DNA of 64,000 bases from Streptomyces dengpaensis (GCF_002946835.1 NZ_CP026652.1:5828001-5892000), one strand, 5' to 3'; counted from the stretch's first letter, positions 47,407 through 56,383 are shown. Numbers and translations are program-made. The notes: a model not told the origin generated them from the letters alone.

Positions 47407-48339
47407 TTACAGCAGCCCCGCCCCCGCCAGGTACTTCCCCACCCGCTCGGCCTCTCCCTCCGACAGCGGAACCTGGGGCTCCGCTGTCGCCGGGCAGTCG
47501 ATGATCCCCCGCAGGTACAGCGCCGCCTTGAAGGCCCCCAGGGCCGACGAGCTGCCGCCCATCCGGGCGGGGTCACCCACGCCCACCATCCCGAACAATG
47601 CGCACAGCCGCTCCTGCTCGGCCCGGGCCCGCTCCCAGTCGCCCGCCGCGCACAGGTCGTAGACCCGCACGTACCCCACCGGATCGACGTTGGCCAGACC
47701 GGGCACCGCCCCGTCCGCGCCCAGGGCCAGTGCCGAGTCCACGACGAGTTCGGATCCGGTGAGGAGGGTGAAACGGGTGATGTCGGGGCGCGTGCGGGCG
47801 GCGGTGACGACGGCGCGGAAGGCGCCGAGGTCGCCGCTGGAGTCCTTGAGACCGGCGAGGACCCGGTCCGCGGCGAGTTCCAGGACCAGGTCCGGGCTCA
47901 GCTTGGTGTGGACGGAGGAGGGGAGGTCGTAGGCGAAGACGGGGGCCGGGGAGTGCGCGGCGATCACGCGGTAGTGGCGGGCGATCTCCGCCGGGTGGGT
48001 GCGGGTGTAGAAGGGCGCCGTGACGACGACGGCGTCCGCGCCCGCCGCCGTCACCTCCCGGACGTGGTCCAGGACGCGCGGCGTCGTCATGTCGATCGCG
48101 CCCGCGAGGACCGGGAGCCGGCCGGACACATGGGACGTGACCGTCTCCACCACCAGCCTGCGCTGCGCGTCCGTCAGATACGCCGCCTCCGACGTCGAGC
48201 CGAGGACGAAGAGGCCGTGCACCCCGCCGTTCACCAGGTGGTCCACCAGCCTGACCAGTGACGGGATGTCCACCTCGCGGTCCGGTGTCAGAGGGGTGCA
48301 GACGGGCGGTACGACACCGGACAGCGGGGTGGGCATCAT
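47407..48339 (-). CDS. DapA/NanA family aldolase, probable N-acetylneuraminate-type lyase
   Basis: A 310-residue class I TIM-barrel lyase/aldolase of the dihydrodipicolinate synthase superfamily. Schiff-base Lys is K165 in LAGLKDSSGD and the catalytic Tyr is Y137 in VFAYDLPSS; the carboxylate-binding loop is FVLGSTSEAA (residues 44-53). Placement last in an ABC operon opposite a sialidase argues for N-acetylneuraminate lyase rather than lysine synthesis. True NanA enzymes read YNIP at the Tyr motif, so substrate is uncertain. ATGATG start with GGGAG eight bases upstream; it begins two bases after the ABC gene's stop. Confidence 0.85.
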   Translation of the reverse strand: MMPTPLSGVVPPVCTPLTPDREVDIPSLVRLVDHLVNGGVHGLFVLGSTSEAAYLTDAQRRLVVETVTSHVSGRLPVLAGAIDMTTPRVLDHVREVTAAGADAVVVTAPFYTRTHPAEIARHYRVIAAHSPAPVFAYDLPSSVHTKLSPDLVLELAADRVLAGLKDSSGDLGAFRAVVTAARTRPDITRFTLLTGSELVVDSALALGADGAVPGLANVDPVGYVRVYDLCAAGDWERARAEQERLCALFGMVGVGDPARMGGSSSALGAFKAALYLRGIIDCPATAEPQVPLSEGEAERVGKYLAGAGLL

Positions 48340-48341
48340 TT

Positions 48342-49445
48342 CTAGGGCTCCCTGATGTGCTGCTGGAACGGAACATCGGCGGCCATGGCGGTGGCCGGGG
48401 CGGCGGACTCTGCCTGCGCGACCAGCGCGCGCGTGGAGATGCCCTCCTGCACAGGATGGTGGCACCGGTAGCGGTGATCAGGGGTTGACGCGGCCGTGAA
48501 GTCCGGCATGGAGACGCCGCATTCCTCGTCAGCCTTCCAGCAGCGCGTACGGAACGGGCAGCCGCTCGGCGGCCGGGTCGCCGAGGGAACGGGGCCCACC
48601 AGCGGGATCGGGTCGATCGGGTCGAGGAGACCCGGGGTCGCCGAGAAGAGCGCCCGGGTGTACGGGTGCCGGGAGCCGTCGGTGACCTCGTCGGCCGGTG
48701 ACTCCTCCACGATCCGGCCGAGGTACATCGTGATCACCCGGTCGCTCATCCGCCGTACCGTCTGGATGTCGTGCGAGACGAAGACCAGGGCCAGGCCCAG
48801 ACGCTCCTTCAGGTCCAGGAGGAGGTTGAGGATCTGGGCGCGGACCGACACATCCAGCGCGCTCGTCGGCTCGTCGGCCACCACCAGGTCCGGGTCGAGC
48901 GCCAGGGCCCGGGCGATGGCCACACGCTGGCGCTGGCCGCCGGAGAGCTGGCCGGGGAGCCCGTCGGCCAGGACCCGCGGGAGCCCGACCAGCGACATCA
49001 ACTCCCGTACACGGTCCTCCCGTTCGGACGGGGTACCGCGCCGGTGCACATCCAGCGGGTCCCGCAGGATCTGGCGGACCGTCAGCCGTCGGTTCAGTGC
49101 CGTCGACGGGTCCTGGAAGATCATGCCGGTGCTGCTGCCGATGGCCGTACGCCGCTCCGTCGGCCTCATGGACCAGACGTCCCGGCCGCGGAACGACACC
49201 GTGCCCGACGTCGGCCGCTGCACCCCCACCAGCACCTTCGCCAGCGTCGACTTGCCGCAGCCCGACTCGCCGACGACGCCCACCGTCTCGCCGGGCGCGA
49301 TGGCGAGGTCGGCGCCGGTCAGGGCGTACACCTTGTCCCGGGTGAACAGGCCGCCGCTGCGGGCCTTGTGGACGACGTGGGTGTCCGTGAGCCGGACGAT
49401 CGCGGGTGTCCCGACAACCTCGGCTTCCCCGGTCGGCGCGTTCAA
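48342..49445 (-). CDS. Peptide-type ABC transporter ATP-binding protein (DppF-like)
   Basis: A 367-residue ABC ATPase: Walker [20 protein letters not shown], signature [17 protein letters not shown], Walker B DLVVADEPTSALDVSV, H-loop FVSHDIQTVRR. The C-terminal oligopeptide-type extension carries clustered Cys (GCPFRTRCWKADEECG), common in this subfamily and possibly holding an iron-sulfur site. The start is TTG 49445, which overlaps the upstream TGA (TTGA), coupling it to the fused permease-ATPase. Energises the transporter of the sialidase-linked cluster. Confidence 0.9.
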   Translation of the reverse strand: MNAPTGEAEVVGTPAIVRLTDTHVVHKARSGGLFTRDKVYALTGADLAIAPGETVGVVGESGCGKSTLAKVLVGVQRPTSGTVSFRGRDVWSMRPTERRTAIGSSTGMIFQDPSTALNRRLTVRQILRDPLDVHRRGTPSEREDRVRELMSLVGLPRVLADGLPGQLSGGQRQRVAIARALALDPDLVVADEPTSALDVSVRAQILNLLLDLKERLGLALVFVSHDIQTVRRMSDRVITMYLGRIVEESPADEVTDGSRHPYTRALFSATPGLLDPIDPIPLVGPVPSATRPPSGCPFRTRCWKADEECGVSMPDFTAASTPDHRYRCHHPVQEGISTRALVAQAESAAPATAMAADVPFQQHIREP

Positions 49446-51421
49446 TTGACCGCCTCGCTCTCCGCCGTCACCAGGTCGACCGCCGGGTGGTGACAGGCCG
49501 CCGTATGCGTATGCGTTCCCACCAGATCCGGTGCCGTCGTACGGCACACCTCGCTCGCCATCGGGCAGCGGTCGGCGAACCGGCAGCCGGCCGGGAAGTC
49601 GGCCGGGGAGGGGACGACCCCCTTGATCTGCGTCATCCGTTCGGCCGACGACTCCAGGGACAGAACGCTGCCCAGCAGCCCGCGCGTGTAGTGGTGGGCC
49701 GGGGCCTCCACCAGGTCGGCGGTCACCCCGGTCTCCACGATCTGGCCGCCGTACATGACGACCACCCGGTCGGTGACGTCGGCGACCAGCGCCAGGTCGT
49801 GCGAGACGAGGATCAGCGCGAAGTCCAGCTCCGCGCGCAGCCGCAGCAGCAGCTCTATGACCTGCGCCTGGACCGTCACGTCCAGGGCGGTCGTCGGTTC
49901 GTCGGCGACGATCAGCTTGGGGCTGCGGGACAGGGCCATGGCGATCAGGACACGCTGGCGCTGGCCGCCGGAGAGCTCGTGGGGGTAGCTGCGCAGGGTG
50001 CGCTCGGGGTCCAGGCCGACCAGTTCCAGCAGCTCGGTTGCCGTGCGCCTGCCGCCCCGCCGGATCACCTGCTTCAGCTGCGCCCTGATCGTCATCGCCG
50101 GGTTCAGGGACGACAGCGCGTCCTGGTAGATCATCGCCATCTCGTGGCCGAGGAGCTTGCGCCGTACGCGCATCGGCTCACCGACCAACTGCCGCTGGTT
50201 GAAGCGGACATGGCCGCGGACCCGGGCCCCCTTCGGCTCCAGGCCCATCACCGTCAGCGCCGTCAGCGACTTGCCGCAGCCGGACTCGCCGACCAGGCCG
50301 AGGACCTCACCCAGCTGCACCTCGAAGCTGATGCCGTCGACGATGTCCACGCCTCCGTGCCGGGTATCGAAGCCGATGGCCAGGTTCTCGACCGCGAGGA
50401 CGGGCTGGCCGGAGGGCAGTGGGCGGGCCCGTGAGCGCAGCCGCGCGGCCGCCTCCGTGAGGCCCGGCAGGTCGAGGACCTTGCCGCTGCCCGGCTCGGG
50501 TGCCTCCAGCCGGTCCTCCGCCTTGGCCGCACGCGCCGGGACATCGCGCGCCGCCGGTGCCGCCCACGCGTCCGAGACGCCCTCGGAGAGGATGTTCAGC
50601 GACAGTACGGTGATCAGCATCAGCAGGCCCGGGAAGACCGTGGCCCACCAGCCGCCCGTCAGCACCATGTTCTTGCCGTCCGCGATGACGCTGCCCCAGG
50701 ACGGGTCCGGCGGCCGTACGCCCGCGCCGATGAAGGACAGCGACGCCTCGAAGACGATGGCCTCCGCGACCTGCACGGTGCAGAACACCAGCACGGGCGC
50801 GGCGCAGTTGATCGCCACGTGCCGAATGACGATGTGCGGGGTGCGGGCGCCGATGACGTGCTCGGCGGTCACATAGTCCTCGCCGTACTGATCGAGGACG
50901 TTCGCCCGTACGACCCTGGCGACCGGCGGCGTGAACAGGAACGCGATCGCGCAGATCAGTACGGTGATGCCGCCGCCGAAGACGGCGACCAGGACGGCGG
51001 CGAGCGCGATGCCGGGGAACGCCATCACCACGTCCAGGCAGCGCATGAGCGTCTCGTCGACCGCCTTGCGGGAGGTGGCGGCCACGGCGCCGAGGAGCGC
51101 CCCGACGACGAGGGCGAGCGCGGTGGCGCCGAGCCCGATCGCGAGGGACCAGCGGGCGCCGTACATCAGCCGGCTGAGGATGTCCCGGCCGAGGCTGTCC
51201 TGCCCCATCCAGTGGCCGGCGGACGGGTGTCCGGTGCCGTCCACCGGTGGCTGCTGGTCGAGCGGGTCGTGCGGGGCCAGCAGCGGGGCGAACAGCGCGA
51301 CCAGCACGACCACGGCGAGGAAGCAGACCGCGACCTTCGACAGCAGCGGCAGCCTGCGCCATCCCCGCAGCCGGATGCCGGGCCGGGAGAGTGCCTCGGT
51401 GAGGCTCTTGCGGGTGAACAT
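49442..51421 (-). CDS. Fused ABC permease-ATPase (DppC-DppD type)
   Basis: A 659-residue natural fusion. Residues 1-300 form a DppC-type permease with six helices ([20 protein letters not shown] first) and the EAA-like loop [20 protein letters not shown]. Then a linker rich in Ala/Pro, and an ATPase with Walker [36 protein letters not shown] and Walker [18 protein letters not shown] Cys-containing C-terminal extension ([15 protein letters not shown]) closes it. Its ATG overlaps the stop of a micro-ORF (TGATG). Fusion fixes a 1:1 ratio of permease to ATPase, seen in some actinobacterial peptide/sugar-acid transporters. Confidence 0.9.
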   Translation of the reverse strand: MFTRKSLTEALSRPGIRLRGWRRLPLLSKVAVCFLAVVVLVALFAPLLAPHDPLDQQPPVDGTGHPSAGHWMGQDSLGRDILSRLMYGARWSLAIGLGATALALVVGALLGAVAATSRKAVDETLMRCLDVVMAFPGIALAAVLVAVFGGGITVLICAIAFLFTPPVARVVRANVLDQYGEDYVTAEHVIGARTPHIVIRHVAINCAAPVLVFCTVQVAEAIVFEASLSFIGAGVRPPDPSWGSVIADGKNMVLTGGWWATVFPGLLMLITVLSLNILSEGVSDAWAAPAARDVPARAAKAEDRLEAPEPGSGKVLDLPGLTEAAARLRSRARPLPSGQPVLAVENLAIGFDTRHGGVDIVDGISFEVQLGEVLGLVGESGCGKSLTALTVMGLEPKGARVRGHVRFNQRQLVGEPMRVRRKLLGHEMAMIYQDALSSLNPAMTIRAQLKQVIRRGGRRTATELLELVGLDPERTLRSYPHELSGGQRQRVLIAMALSRSPKLIVADEPTTALDVTVQAQVIELLLRLRAELDFALILVSHDLALVADVTDRVVVMYGGQIVETGVTADLVEAPAHHYTRGLLGSVLSLESSAERMTQIKGVVPSPADFPAGCRFADRCPMASEVCRTTAPDLVGTHTHTAACHHPAVDLVTAESEAVN

Positions 51422-51540
51422 CAGGTCGCACCCCCAAGGGGCGTGGTCTGTCGGGGTGTCATCCGGCGGAGCGTCGGGCGCGTCGGGGGCGTCATCCGCC
51501 GGGGCGTCAGGGGCATGGGCGGCGTCAGGGGCGGCGTCAT
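51421..51540 (-). CDS. Micro-ORF of Met-Thr-Pro repeats between the permease genes
   Basis: 39 codons. The ATG overlaps the stop of the DppB-like permease gene (ATGA), and the TGA overlaps the ATG of the fused permease-ATPase gene (TGATG). The peptide is built from MTPPLTPP, MPLTPRRMTPP and LRRMTPRQTTP, with no other likeness. The DNA is a chain of short GACGCC repeats. It may be a coupling device that carries ribosomes between the two genes, a spacer product, or chance. No separate Shine-Dalgarno is seen. Confidence 0.4.
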   Translation of the reverse strand: MTPPLTPPMPLTPRRMTPPTRPTLRRMTPRQTTPLGGAT

Positions 51541-52499
51541 CCGTTCGCGTCCCTCAGTCGTGGGTTGACCAGCAGATACAGGATGTCGATGACGAGGTTC
51601 ACGACCACGAAGCCGGTGGCCGTGGTCAGCACGACGCCCTGCACGACCGCCGGGTCGCCGTTCTTCACGGCGTCGATCATGAGCTTGCCCATGCCCGGCA
51701 GCGAGAAGATCGTCTCGATGACGACCGCGCCGCCGAGCAGATAGCCGACGCGCAGGCCCAGCACGGTGAGCGGGTTGATCAGGGCGTTGCGCAGGACGTT
51801 GCGGCCGACGACGACCCGCGGCGGCAGGCCGCTGCCGATCGCCGTCCGTACGTAGTCCTTGTCCAGCTCCTCCACCACGGAGGTCCGCACGATCCGGGTG
51901 AGCTGCGCGGCGACCGGGAGGGAGAGCGCGAGCGCGGGCAGGGTCATGGTCTTCAGCCAGCCGCTCAGCGAGTCGGCCGGGTTGATGTAGCCGCCGGTCG
52001 GGAACCAGCCCTGGTCGACGGCGAGGTACTGGATCATCAGGAGCGCCAGCCAGAACCCAGGGGCGGCCACCCCCGTGAGCGAGACGACGCGGATGAGCTG
52101 GTCGGGCAGCCGGTCGCGGTAGATCGCGGCGGTGACCCCGCCGAGCAGCGCGAGCACCACCGCGATGCCGAGGCCCAGGAACGTGAGCTGGACCGTGAGC
52201 GGCAGCGCGGTGGTGACCTGCTCGACCACCGGCGCCCGGGTCAGCGCGCTGGTGCCCATGTCGCCGTGCAGCAGGTCCACCACGAAGTCGACGTAGCGCA
52301 CGGGCAGCGGGTCGAGCAGGCCGTTCTGCTCCCGGAAGTCATGCAGCTGCTGCTCGGTCGGATTGGCGCCCTGGAAGAACGCCGACGCCGGATCGACGTC
52401 GGAGAACCGCATCACGAGGAACACGAACAGGACGATCCCGAGCATCAGCGGCACGAGCAGCGCGATGCGGCGCAGCAGGATCCTGGCGATGGCGACCAC
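51537..52499 (-). CDS. ABC transporter permease (DppB-like)
   Basis: A 320-residue inner-membrane permease with six helices (LLRRIALLVPLMLGIVLFVF first). The EAA loop near the end of the fold reads YLLGGAVVIETIFSLPGMGK, typical of DppB/OppB. The GTG start 52499 has AGGGAG seven bases upstream. It partners the fused DppC-DppD protein, DppF and the binding protein. Between it and the binding-protein gene lies a 226-bp mobile-type element, which may reduce read-through from the stronger binding-protein end. Confidence 0.92.
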   Translation of the reverse strand: MVAIARILLRRIALLVPLMLGIVLFVFLVMRFSDVDPASAFFQGANPTEQQLHDFREQNGLLDPLPVRYVDFVVDLLHGDMGTSALTRAPVVEQVTTALPLTVQLTFLGLGIAVVLALLGGVTAAIYRDRLPDQLIRVVSLTGVAAPGFWLALLMIQYLAVDQGWFPTGGYINPADSLSGWLKTMTLPALALSLPVAAQLTRIVRTSVVEELDKDYVRTAIGSGLPPRVVVGRNVLRNALINPLTVLGLRVGYLLGGAVVIETIFSLPGMGKLMIDAVKNGDPAVVQGVVLTTATGFVVVNLVIDILYLLVNPRLRDANG

Positions 52500-52517
52500 G
52501 TACGAACTCCCTGCACG

Positions 52518-52743
52518 CTAGGGCCTGTCCGGCGGATCAGGTTGGGGGAAAGTAACGGTGCCTTATAAACACAGGTGAGCGGGGCTTGGTGCGTCCGGAT
52601 GCAAGGCGGAGGAGGGAGTCGACTCGATGGGGGTGCCCCCGCGCGAGCGCATTCGAGCGTGGGGGAGTCGGCGAGTGACGACAATGCCGCAGATGGGCGT
52701 GCCAAGCCCCGCGTCTCCGACATGATCCGCCGGACAGGCCCTA
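52518..52743. mobile_element. MITE-like element with 22-bp perfect terminal inverted repeats
   Basis: The left end CTAGGGCCTGTCCGGCGGAT (first 20 of 22 bases, from 52518) has its exact complement at 52722-52743. An inner inverted pair GCGGGGCTTGG (about 52574) and CCAAGCCCCGC (about 52706) extends the fold, and a family B palindrome lies at the centre (52627-52670). No transposase is coded. Both ends begin with CTAG, consistent with a TA or CTAG target duplication. The right end gives the TAG stop of the binding-protein gene. Confidence 0.82.
52627..52670. repeat. Family B palindrome nested in the MITE
   Basis: ATGGGGGTGCCCCCGCGCG, then AGCGCATTCGAGCGTGGGGG, flanked by GACTC (52621) and GAGTC (52665). 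It forms the apex of the element's fold. Confidence 0.7.
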
Positions 52744-54369
52744 GACCCACTTGGCCTGAAGGAGGTTGATTCCGGGGTACGGCTGCGCCCTTATCCCGGA
52801 GAGCCTCTTCGGGTTCCACGCGGTCATCAGCTCGTTGTGCACGACCGGGTAGAGCACGGCCTCCTCGGCGACGATGTCGATGTAGTCCTGGATCATCGTC
52901 TTCTTCTTGTCGGCGTCCGGCTCCTGCGTCGCCGCGTCCATCTCCTTGAAGAGCTGCTTGGCGACGGAGTTGCCGGCCCAGCGGGCGTACTGCATCCACA
53001 GGTTCTCGGGGCCGTAGTTGTAGTGCATGATCAGGTCTGCATCCAGCCCGAACTGGTTCGGGTTCGAGGCGGCCGCGACGACCTGGTAGTCCTGCTTCTG
53101 GTCCATCTTGGTGAAGACGGCCGTCGTCTCCTGCGGCGAGAGCGTGGTCTCCACGCCGATCGCGTCCCAGGACGACTTGATGGTCGGCAGGCAGTCGACG
53201 ATCCAGCTGACGTTCACCGCGAGGATCTCGATCTTGAGCCCCGAGACCCCGGCATCCTTCAGCAGCTTCTTCGCCTTCTCGGGGTCGTACGAGTAGACGG
53301 TCTTCGCGGGCCGGTAGAAGGGGTTGCCCTCGTTGAGGAACGACGATGACGGCTTGCCGTGCCCCTTGAGCGCGACCTCGACCATCTTGCCGGTGTCGAT
53401 GGCGTAGTGCAGCGCCTGCCGGACCCGTACGTCGTCGAAGGGCTTGTGCTGGGTGTTGAACATGAGGAAGAGGTTGTTCATGCCCGCGCCGCCCTGGACG
53501 GTCATACCGCCCTGCTTGAGCTGCTCGATATTGGCGTACGGGATGTTGTCGGCGATCTGCGCGCCGGCACTCGACCCCGAGATCTTCGCGACGCGGGGCG
53601 CGGCATCCACTATGGTCAGCCAGTTCATCTTCTTGAACGCGGCCTTGCGCGGCCCGTTGTAGTCGGCGAACGCCTCGAAGGTCGTGTTCGACTTCGGGTG
53701 GTGCGCGGTCTGCCGGTACGGCCCCGAGCCGATCGCCTTGCCCTTGATCGCGTCGTCCCAGGCGCCCGGCTGGGAGAAGACGTGCTTCGGCATGATCTTC
53801 GCGAGGGTGAGCCGCGAAATCCCGTCCGGGAAGGGGAACTTGAGGACCAGCTCGACGTTCTGCGCGTCGATCTTCTTGACTTCCTTCAGCCAGCTGGCGA
53901 AGAAGCCCTTGGCGAGGGTCGGCGTCTTCGGGTCGAGGATCCGGTCGAAGACGAAGACCACGTCGTCGGCGGTGACGGGCTTGCCGTCGTGGAACTTCGC
54001 GCCCGCGCGCAGCTCGAACTTCCACGAGGTGCTCGTGAGGTCGGCGGGGACCTGCGTGGCGAGCGCGGCATACGGCTCGCGGGAGATCGGGTCGGTGTCG
54101 AGCAGGCCCTCGTAGATGTGGTTGTTGGCCGCCATGCAGAAGGCGGACGCGGTCTGAGTGGGATCCCAGCTGCCGTCGTTCCCGTAGCCGATGACGGCCG
54201 TCAGGGTGGCGTTCTTGCCGCCGCCGCCGTCGTTGGTGTCGTTCGTGGACTCCGGCCCGGACGAGCAGGCGGCCAGCGACGAGGAGAGGGCGGCGGCCGC
54301 CCCGAGGGCGCCGGTGTACTTCAGGAACGCCCGGCGGTGCAGCGCCGGAGTGTTGGTCACGTCGCGCAC
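52741..54369 (-). CDS. ABC transporter substrate-binding lipoprotein (SBP family 5)
   Basis: A 542-residue extracellular binding protein. The N-terminus HRRAFLKYTGALGAAAALSS plus SLAAC shows a twin-arginine motif and a lipobox. Family 5 features: FCMAANNHIYEGLLDTDPIS and KFHDGKPVTADDVVFVFDRI, the classic Dpp/OppA stretch. Start GTG 54369 follows GGAGG by four bases; another GTG three codons later is 13 bases from it. The last codons KWV end in a TAG that belongs to the adjoining MITE. Ligand: peptides in most relatives, but the cluster suggests sialic acid or a related sugar acid. Confidence 0.92.
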   Translation of the reverse strand: MRDVTNTPALHRRAFLKYTGALGAAAALSSSLAACSSGPESTNDTNDGGGGKNATLTAVIGYGNDGSWDPTQTASAFCMAANNHIYEGLLDTDPISREPYAALATQVPADLTSTSWKFELRAGAKFHDGKPVTADDVVFVFDRILDPKTPTLAKGFFASWLKEVKKIDAQNVELVLKFPFPDGISRLTLAKIMPKHVFSQPGAWDDAIKGKAIGSGPYRQTAHHPKSNTTFEAFADYNGPRKAAFKKMNWLTIVDAAPRVAKISGSSAGAQIADNIPYANIEQLKQGGMTVQGGAGMNNLFLMFNTQHKPFDDVRVRQALHYAIDTGKMVEVALKGHGKPSSSFLNEGNPFYRPAKTVYSYDPEKAKKLLKDAGVSGLKIEILAVNVSWIVDCLPTIKSSWDAIGVETTLSPQETTAVFTKMDQKQDYQVVAAASNPNQFGLDADLIMHYNYGPENLWMQYARWAGNSVAKQLFKEMDAATQEPDADKKKTMIQDYIDIVAEEAVLYPVVHNELMTAWNPKRLSGIRAQPYPGINLLQAKWV

Positions 54370-54488
54370 GGTTCCTCCAGCAAGGAGTGGTGGGGAGATA
54401 CGACGTCCTACGTCATAGGGGGCAGCGTGACCATAAGAGGGGCGGTGAGGGCGGTCAAGGGCTCGCACACGAATGGCGTATCTTCCAG

Positions 54489-54499
54489 AGGTACGACCA
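54489..54499. promoter_or_regulatory. FadR-type GntR operator candidate
   Basis: AGGTACGACCA fits the FadR-subfamily pattern TGGTnnnACCA at 10 of 11 positions. It lies in the divergent gap between the binding-protein gene and the GntR gene, where it could control both. No second copy was found by eye. Confidence 0.45.
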
Positions 54500-54575
54500 A
54501 TGGCGGTGTGAAACGGGGTAGTTGGCTTCCATTGACGCCAGTAGGCGTTTAATCAGTCCGGAGGTGGGACGTCCG

Positions 54576-55334
54576 ATGTCCAGCGAGCGTACGATGCGGC
54601 GCATGCCTGAGGAGACCGAGAACCGGCGTCGGCCCGAACGCCGGGTGAGCAGCCAGATCCAGCGCGAGGTCATGCAGCTGATCCTCGACCGCAAGCTCCC
54701 GGCCGGTGCGCCGCTGCCCACCGAGACCGAGCTGATGGCCGACCTCGGCGTGAGCCGCAACTCCGTCCGCGAGGCCCTCAAGGCCCTGCAGGCACTCGAC
54801 ATAGTCGAGATCAGACACGGCTACGGCACCTACGTCGGCCAGGCCTCCCTGAACCCCCTCGTCGACGGCCTCACCTTCCGCACGCTCGCCCAACTGGACG
54901 ACGAGACCGGTGCGTTGGCGGAGATACTGCAGGTCCGCGAGGTCCTGGAGGAGGGGCTGATCAGCCGGGTCGCGGCGACCCTCTCCGAGGCGGAGCTCGA
55001 CCGCCTCGAATCCGTGGTGGTCCAGATGGAGGCGGCGGGCAGTGAAGGCCGCCCCTTCCCCGAACTCGACCGCGAATTCCACGAGTTGCTGTACGCCTCC
55101 CTCGGCAACGCCCTCGTCCCGCAGCTCCTCGGCGCCTTCTGGACCGTCTTCCGCCGCGTCGCCGGCGTCCGCGGCTGGACCGACGACCCGGCCCCCGAGG
55201 TGACCGTCCGCCGCCACCGCGACATCATCACCGCCCTGCGCGCCCGCGACGTCGAGGCCGCTCAGCGGGCCATGGCGGACCACTTCAGGGGGATCGAGGC
55301 GAGGGCGGCACAGGCTTCGCGGGGGGTGAGCTGA
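54576..55334 (+). CDS. FadR-subfamily GntR transcriptional regulator
   Basis: A 252-residue regulator. Winged helix: SSQIQREVMQLILDRKLPAG, then LPTETELMADLGVSRNSVRE and IVEIRHGYGTYV. The C-terminal FCD domain has the metal-binding pattern with REFHELLYASLGN and VTVRRHRDIITALRARDVEA (Asp/His residues). FCD domains bind small organic acids. The gene is divergent from the ABC operon and should govern it and perhaps the sialidase. Start ATG 54576 is 11 bases after GGAGG; the in-frame GTG at 54564 overlaps it. Confidence 0.92.
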   Translation: MSSERTMRRMPEETENRRRPERRVSSQIQREVMQLILDRKLPAGAPLPTETELMADLGVSRNSVREALKALQALDIVEIRHGYGTYVGQASLNPLVDGLTFRTLAQLDDETGALAEILQVREVLEEGLISRVAATLSEAELDRLESVVVQMEAAGSEGRPFPELDREFHELLYASLGNALVPQLLGAFWTVFRRVAGVRGWTDDPAPEVTVRRHRDIITALRARDVEAAQRAMADHFRGIEARAAQASRGVS

Positions 55335-55746
55335 TCCTCGCCCCTCCGGCCCCTGAGGAGCGGGGTTCCGGGGCGGAGCCCCGGGGAACTGCCCGCCGGC
55401 CGCGCCGAGGCCGGGCCGCCTCGTATGAGTGAAGGTGCCGGGTTCCGGCTTGCGATTCCGCTGGCCGAGGCCCGGTACGCGGCGTACGTGGCTGATCGGA
55501 AGAAGGAGCAGCCGATGAACTCCGTCCAGGCGCGGGGGCACCGCGACCGCCGTGGAGCGGCTGCGCGCGGCGACGGCGTAGGCGAACGCGCGCAGCCGCG
55601 GCGAGGTTCCTTGAAGGGGCGGGACCCTTGAGCGACTTGAACTTGAAGGGGTGCCGGGACGGGCGGCGGGTGCCCGGAATGGCGGAGACGCGGCTTGTGT
55701 TCCTGGCTTGAACCCCTGAGGAGGGAGTGACGTAGGGTGCGGCCGC
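55335..55746. other. 410-bp intergenic region with terminator and possible gene scrap
   Basis: Hairpin CCGGGGC-GGA-GCCCCGG (55368-55384) ends the GntR gene. From 55425 a 68-codon frame runs (RLAIPLAEARYAAYVADRKK), and near 55530 a neighbouring frame reads GTATAVERLRAATA and stops, like the end of a protein broken by a frameshift; I cannot name it. TTGAAC (55708), 19 bases, TAGGGT (55733) makes a plausible promoter eight bases before the next gene. Confidence 0.5.
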
Positions 55747-56361
55747 ATGGCGATATGGAACCGTCGCAAACCGAAGGCGACGCGCAAGTACCCCGTTCCG
55801 CTCACCATGCACCAGCTGTGGATGGTGTCGCTCAGCGCGCCCGTGAACTGGGACAAGGATGCCTCGCGGACGACCCTGTACCCCTTCACCCGCATCGACG
55901 ACGACAAGGCCGGGCAGTGGCTGGCGGACAAGTGGGAGATCACCTCGCGTGAGGCGCTGGTCCGCCGGCTCGACGGCCTCGCGCGGACCGGATACCGCAC
56001 CCGGGCGCTGCAGCGCCTCGGCGTCGAACCGCTGGCGTGGGATGCCGGACTGTACGTGGACCTCTCCCGCAGGGGATTCGCGTGCGGCATGCTGAGCGAG
56101 GCCGAGACGTGGACGGCGCTCAAGAACATCGTGCCGGCGGTGGTGCGGTCGTACGCCTCCTGGAATGAGTACGCCGAGCACTACCTGCTGGGACGGTCGG
56201 TCTGGCGGGAGGGTCTCCCGGGCCCGCGCGATGCGAACTTCCCCGCCCCGCAGTCCGCGTCGGACGCCCATCTGAAGTCCCTCCTGGACCCGGCGAACAA
56301 GTCCAGCCCCTGGAACCAGGCCCCCTGGGATGCGATCAGCCACCCCGACCACGCACGCTGA
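55747..56361 (+). CDS. DUF1266 domain protein
   Basis: A 204-residue soluble protein of the DUF1266 type, unknown function. Family features: ITSREALVRRLDGLARTGYR near the middle, DLSRRGFACGMLSEAETWTA, and the aromatic stretch YASWNEYAEHYLLGRSVWRE. The start ATG 55747 lies eight bases after a TAGGGT -10 candidate, without Shine-Dalgarno, so the mRNA may be leaderless. recO starts 22 bases after its stop. Confidence 0.85.
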   Translation: MAIWNRRKPKATRKYPVPLTMHQLWMVSLSAPVNWDKDASRTTLYPFTRIDDDKAGQWLADKWEITSREALVRRLDGLARTGYRTRALQRLGVEPLAWDAGLYVDLSRRGFACGMLSEAETWTALKNIVPAVVRSYASWNEYAEHYLLGRSVWREGLPGPRDANFPAPQSASDAHLKSLLDPANKSSPWNQAPWDAISHPDHAR

Positions 56362-56383
56362 CTCCGTACGCGAGAATGGGCCC

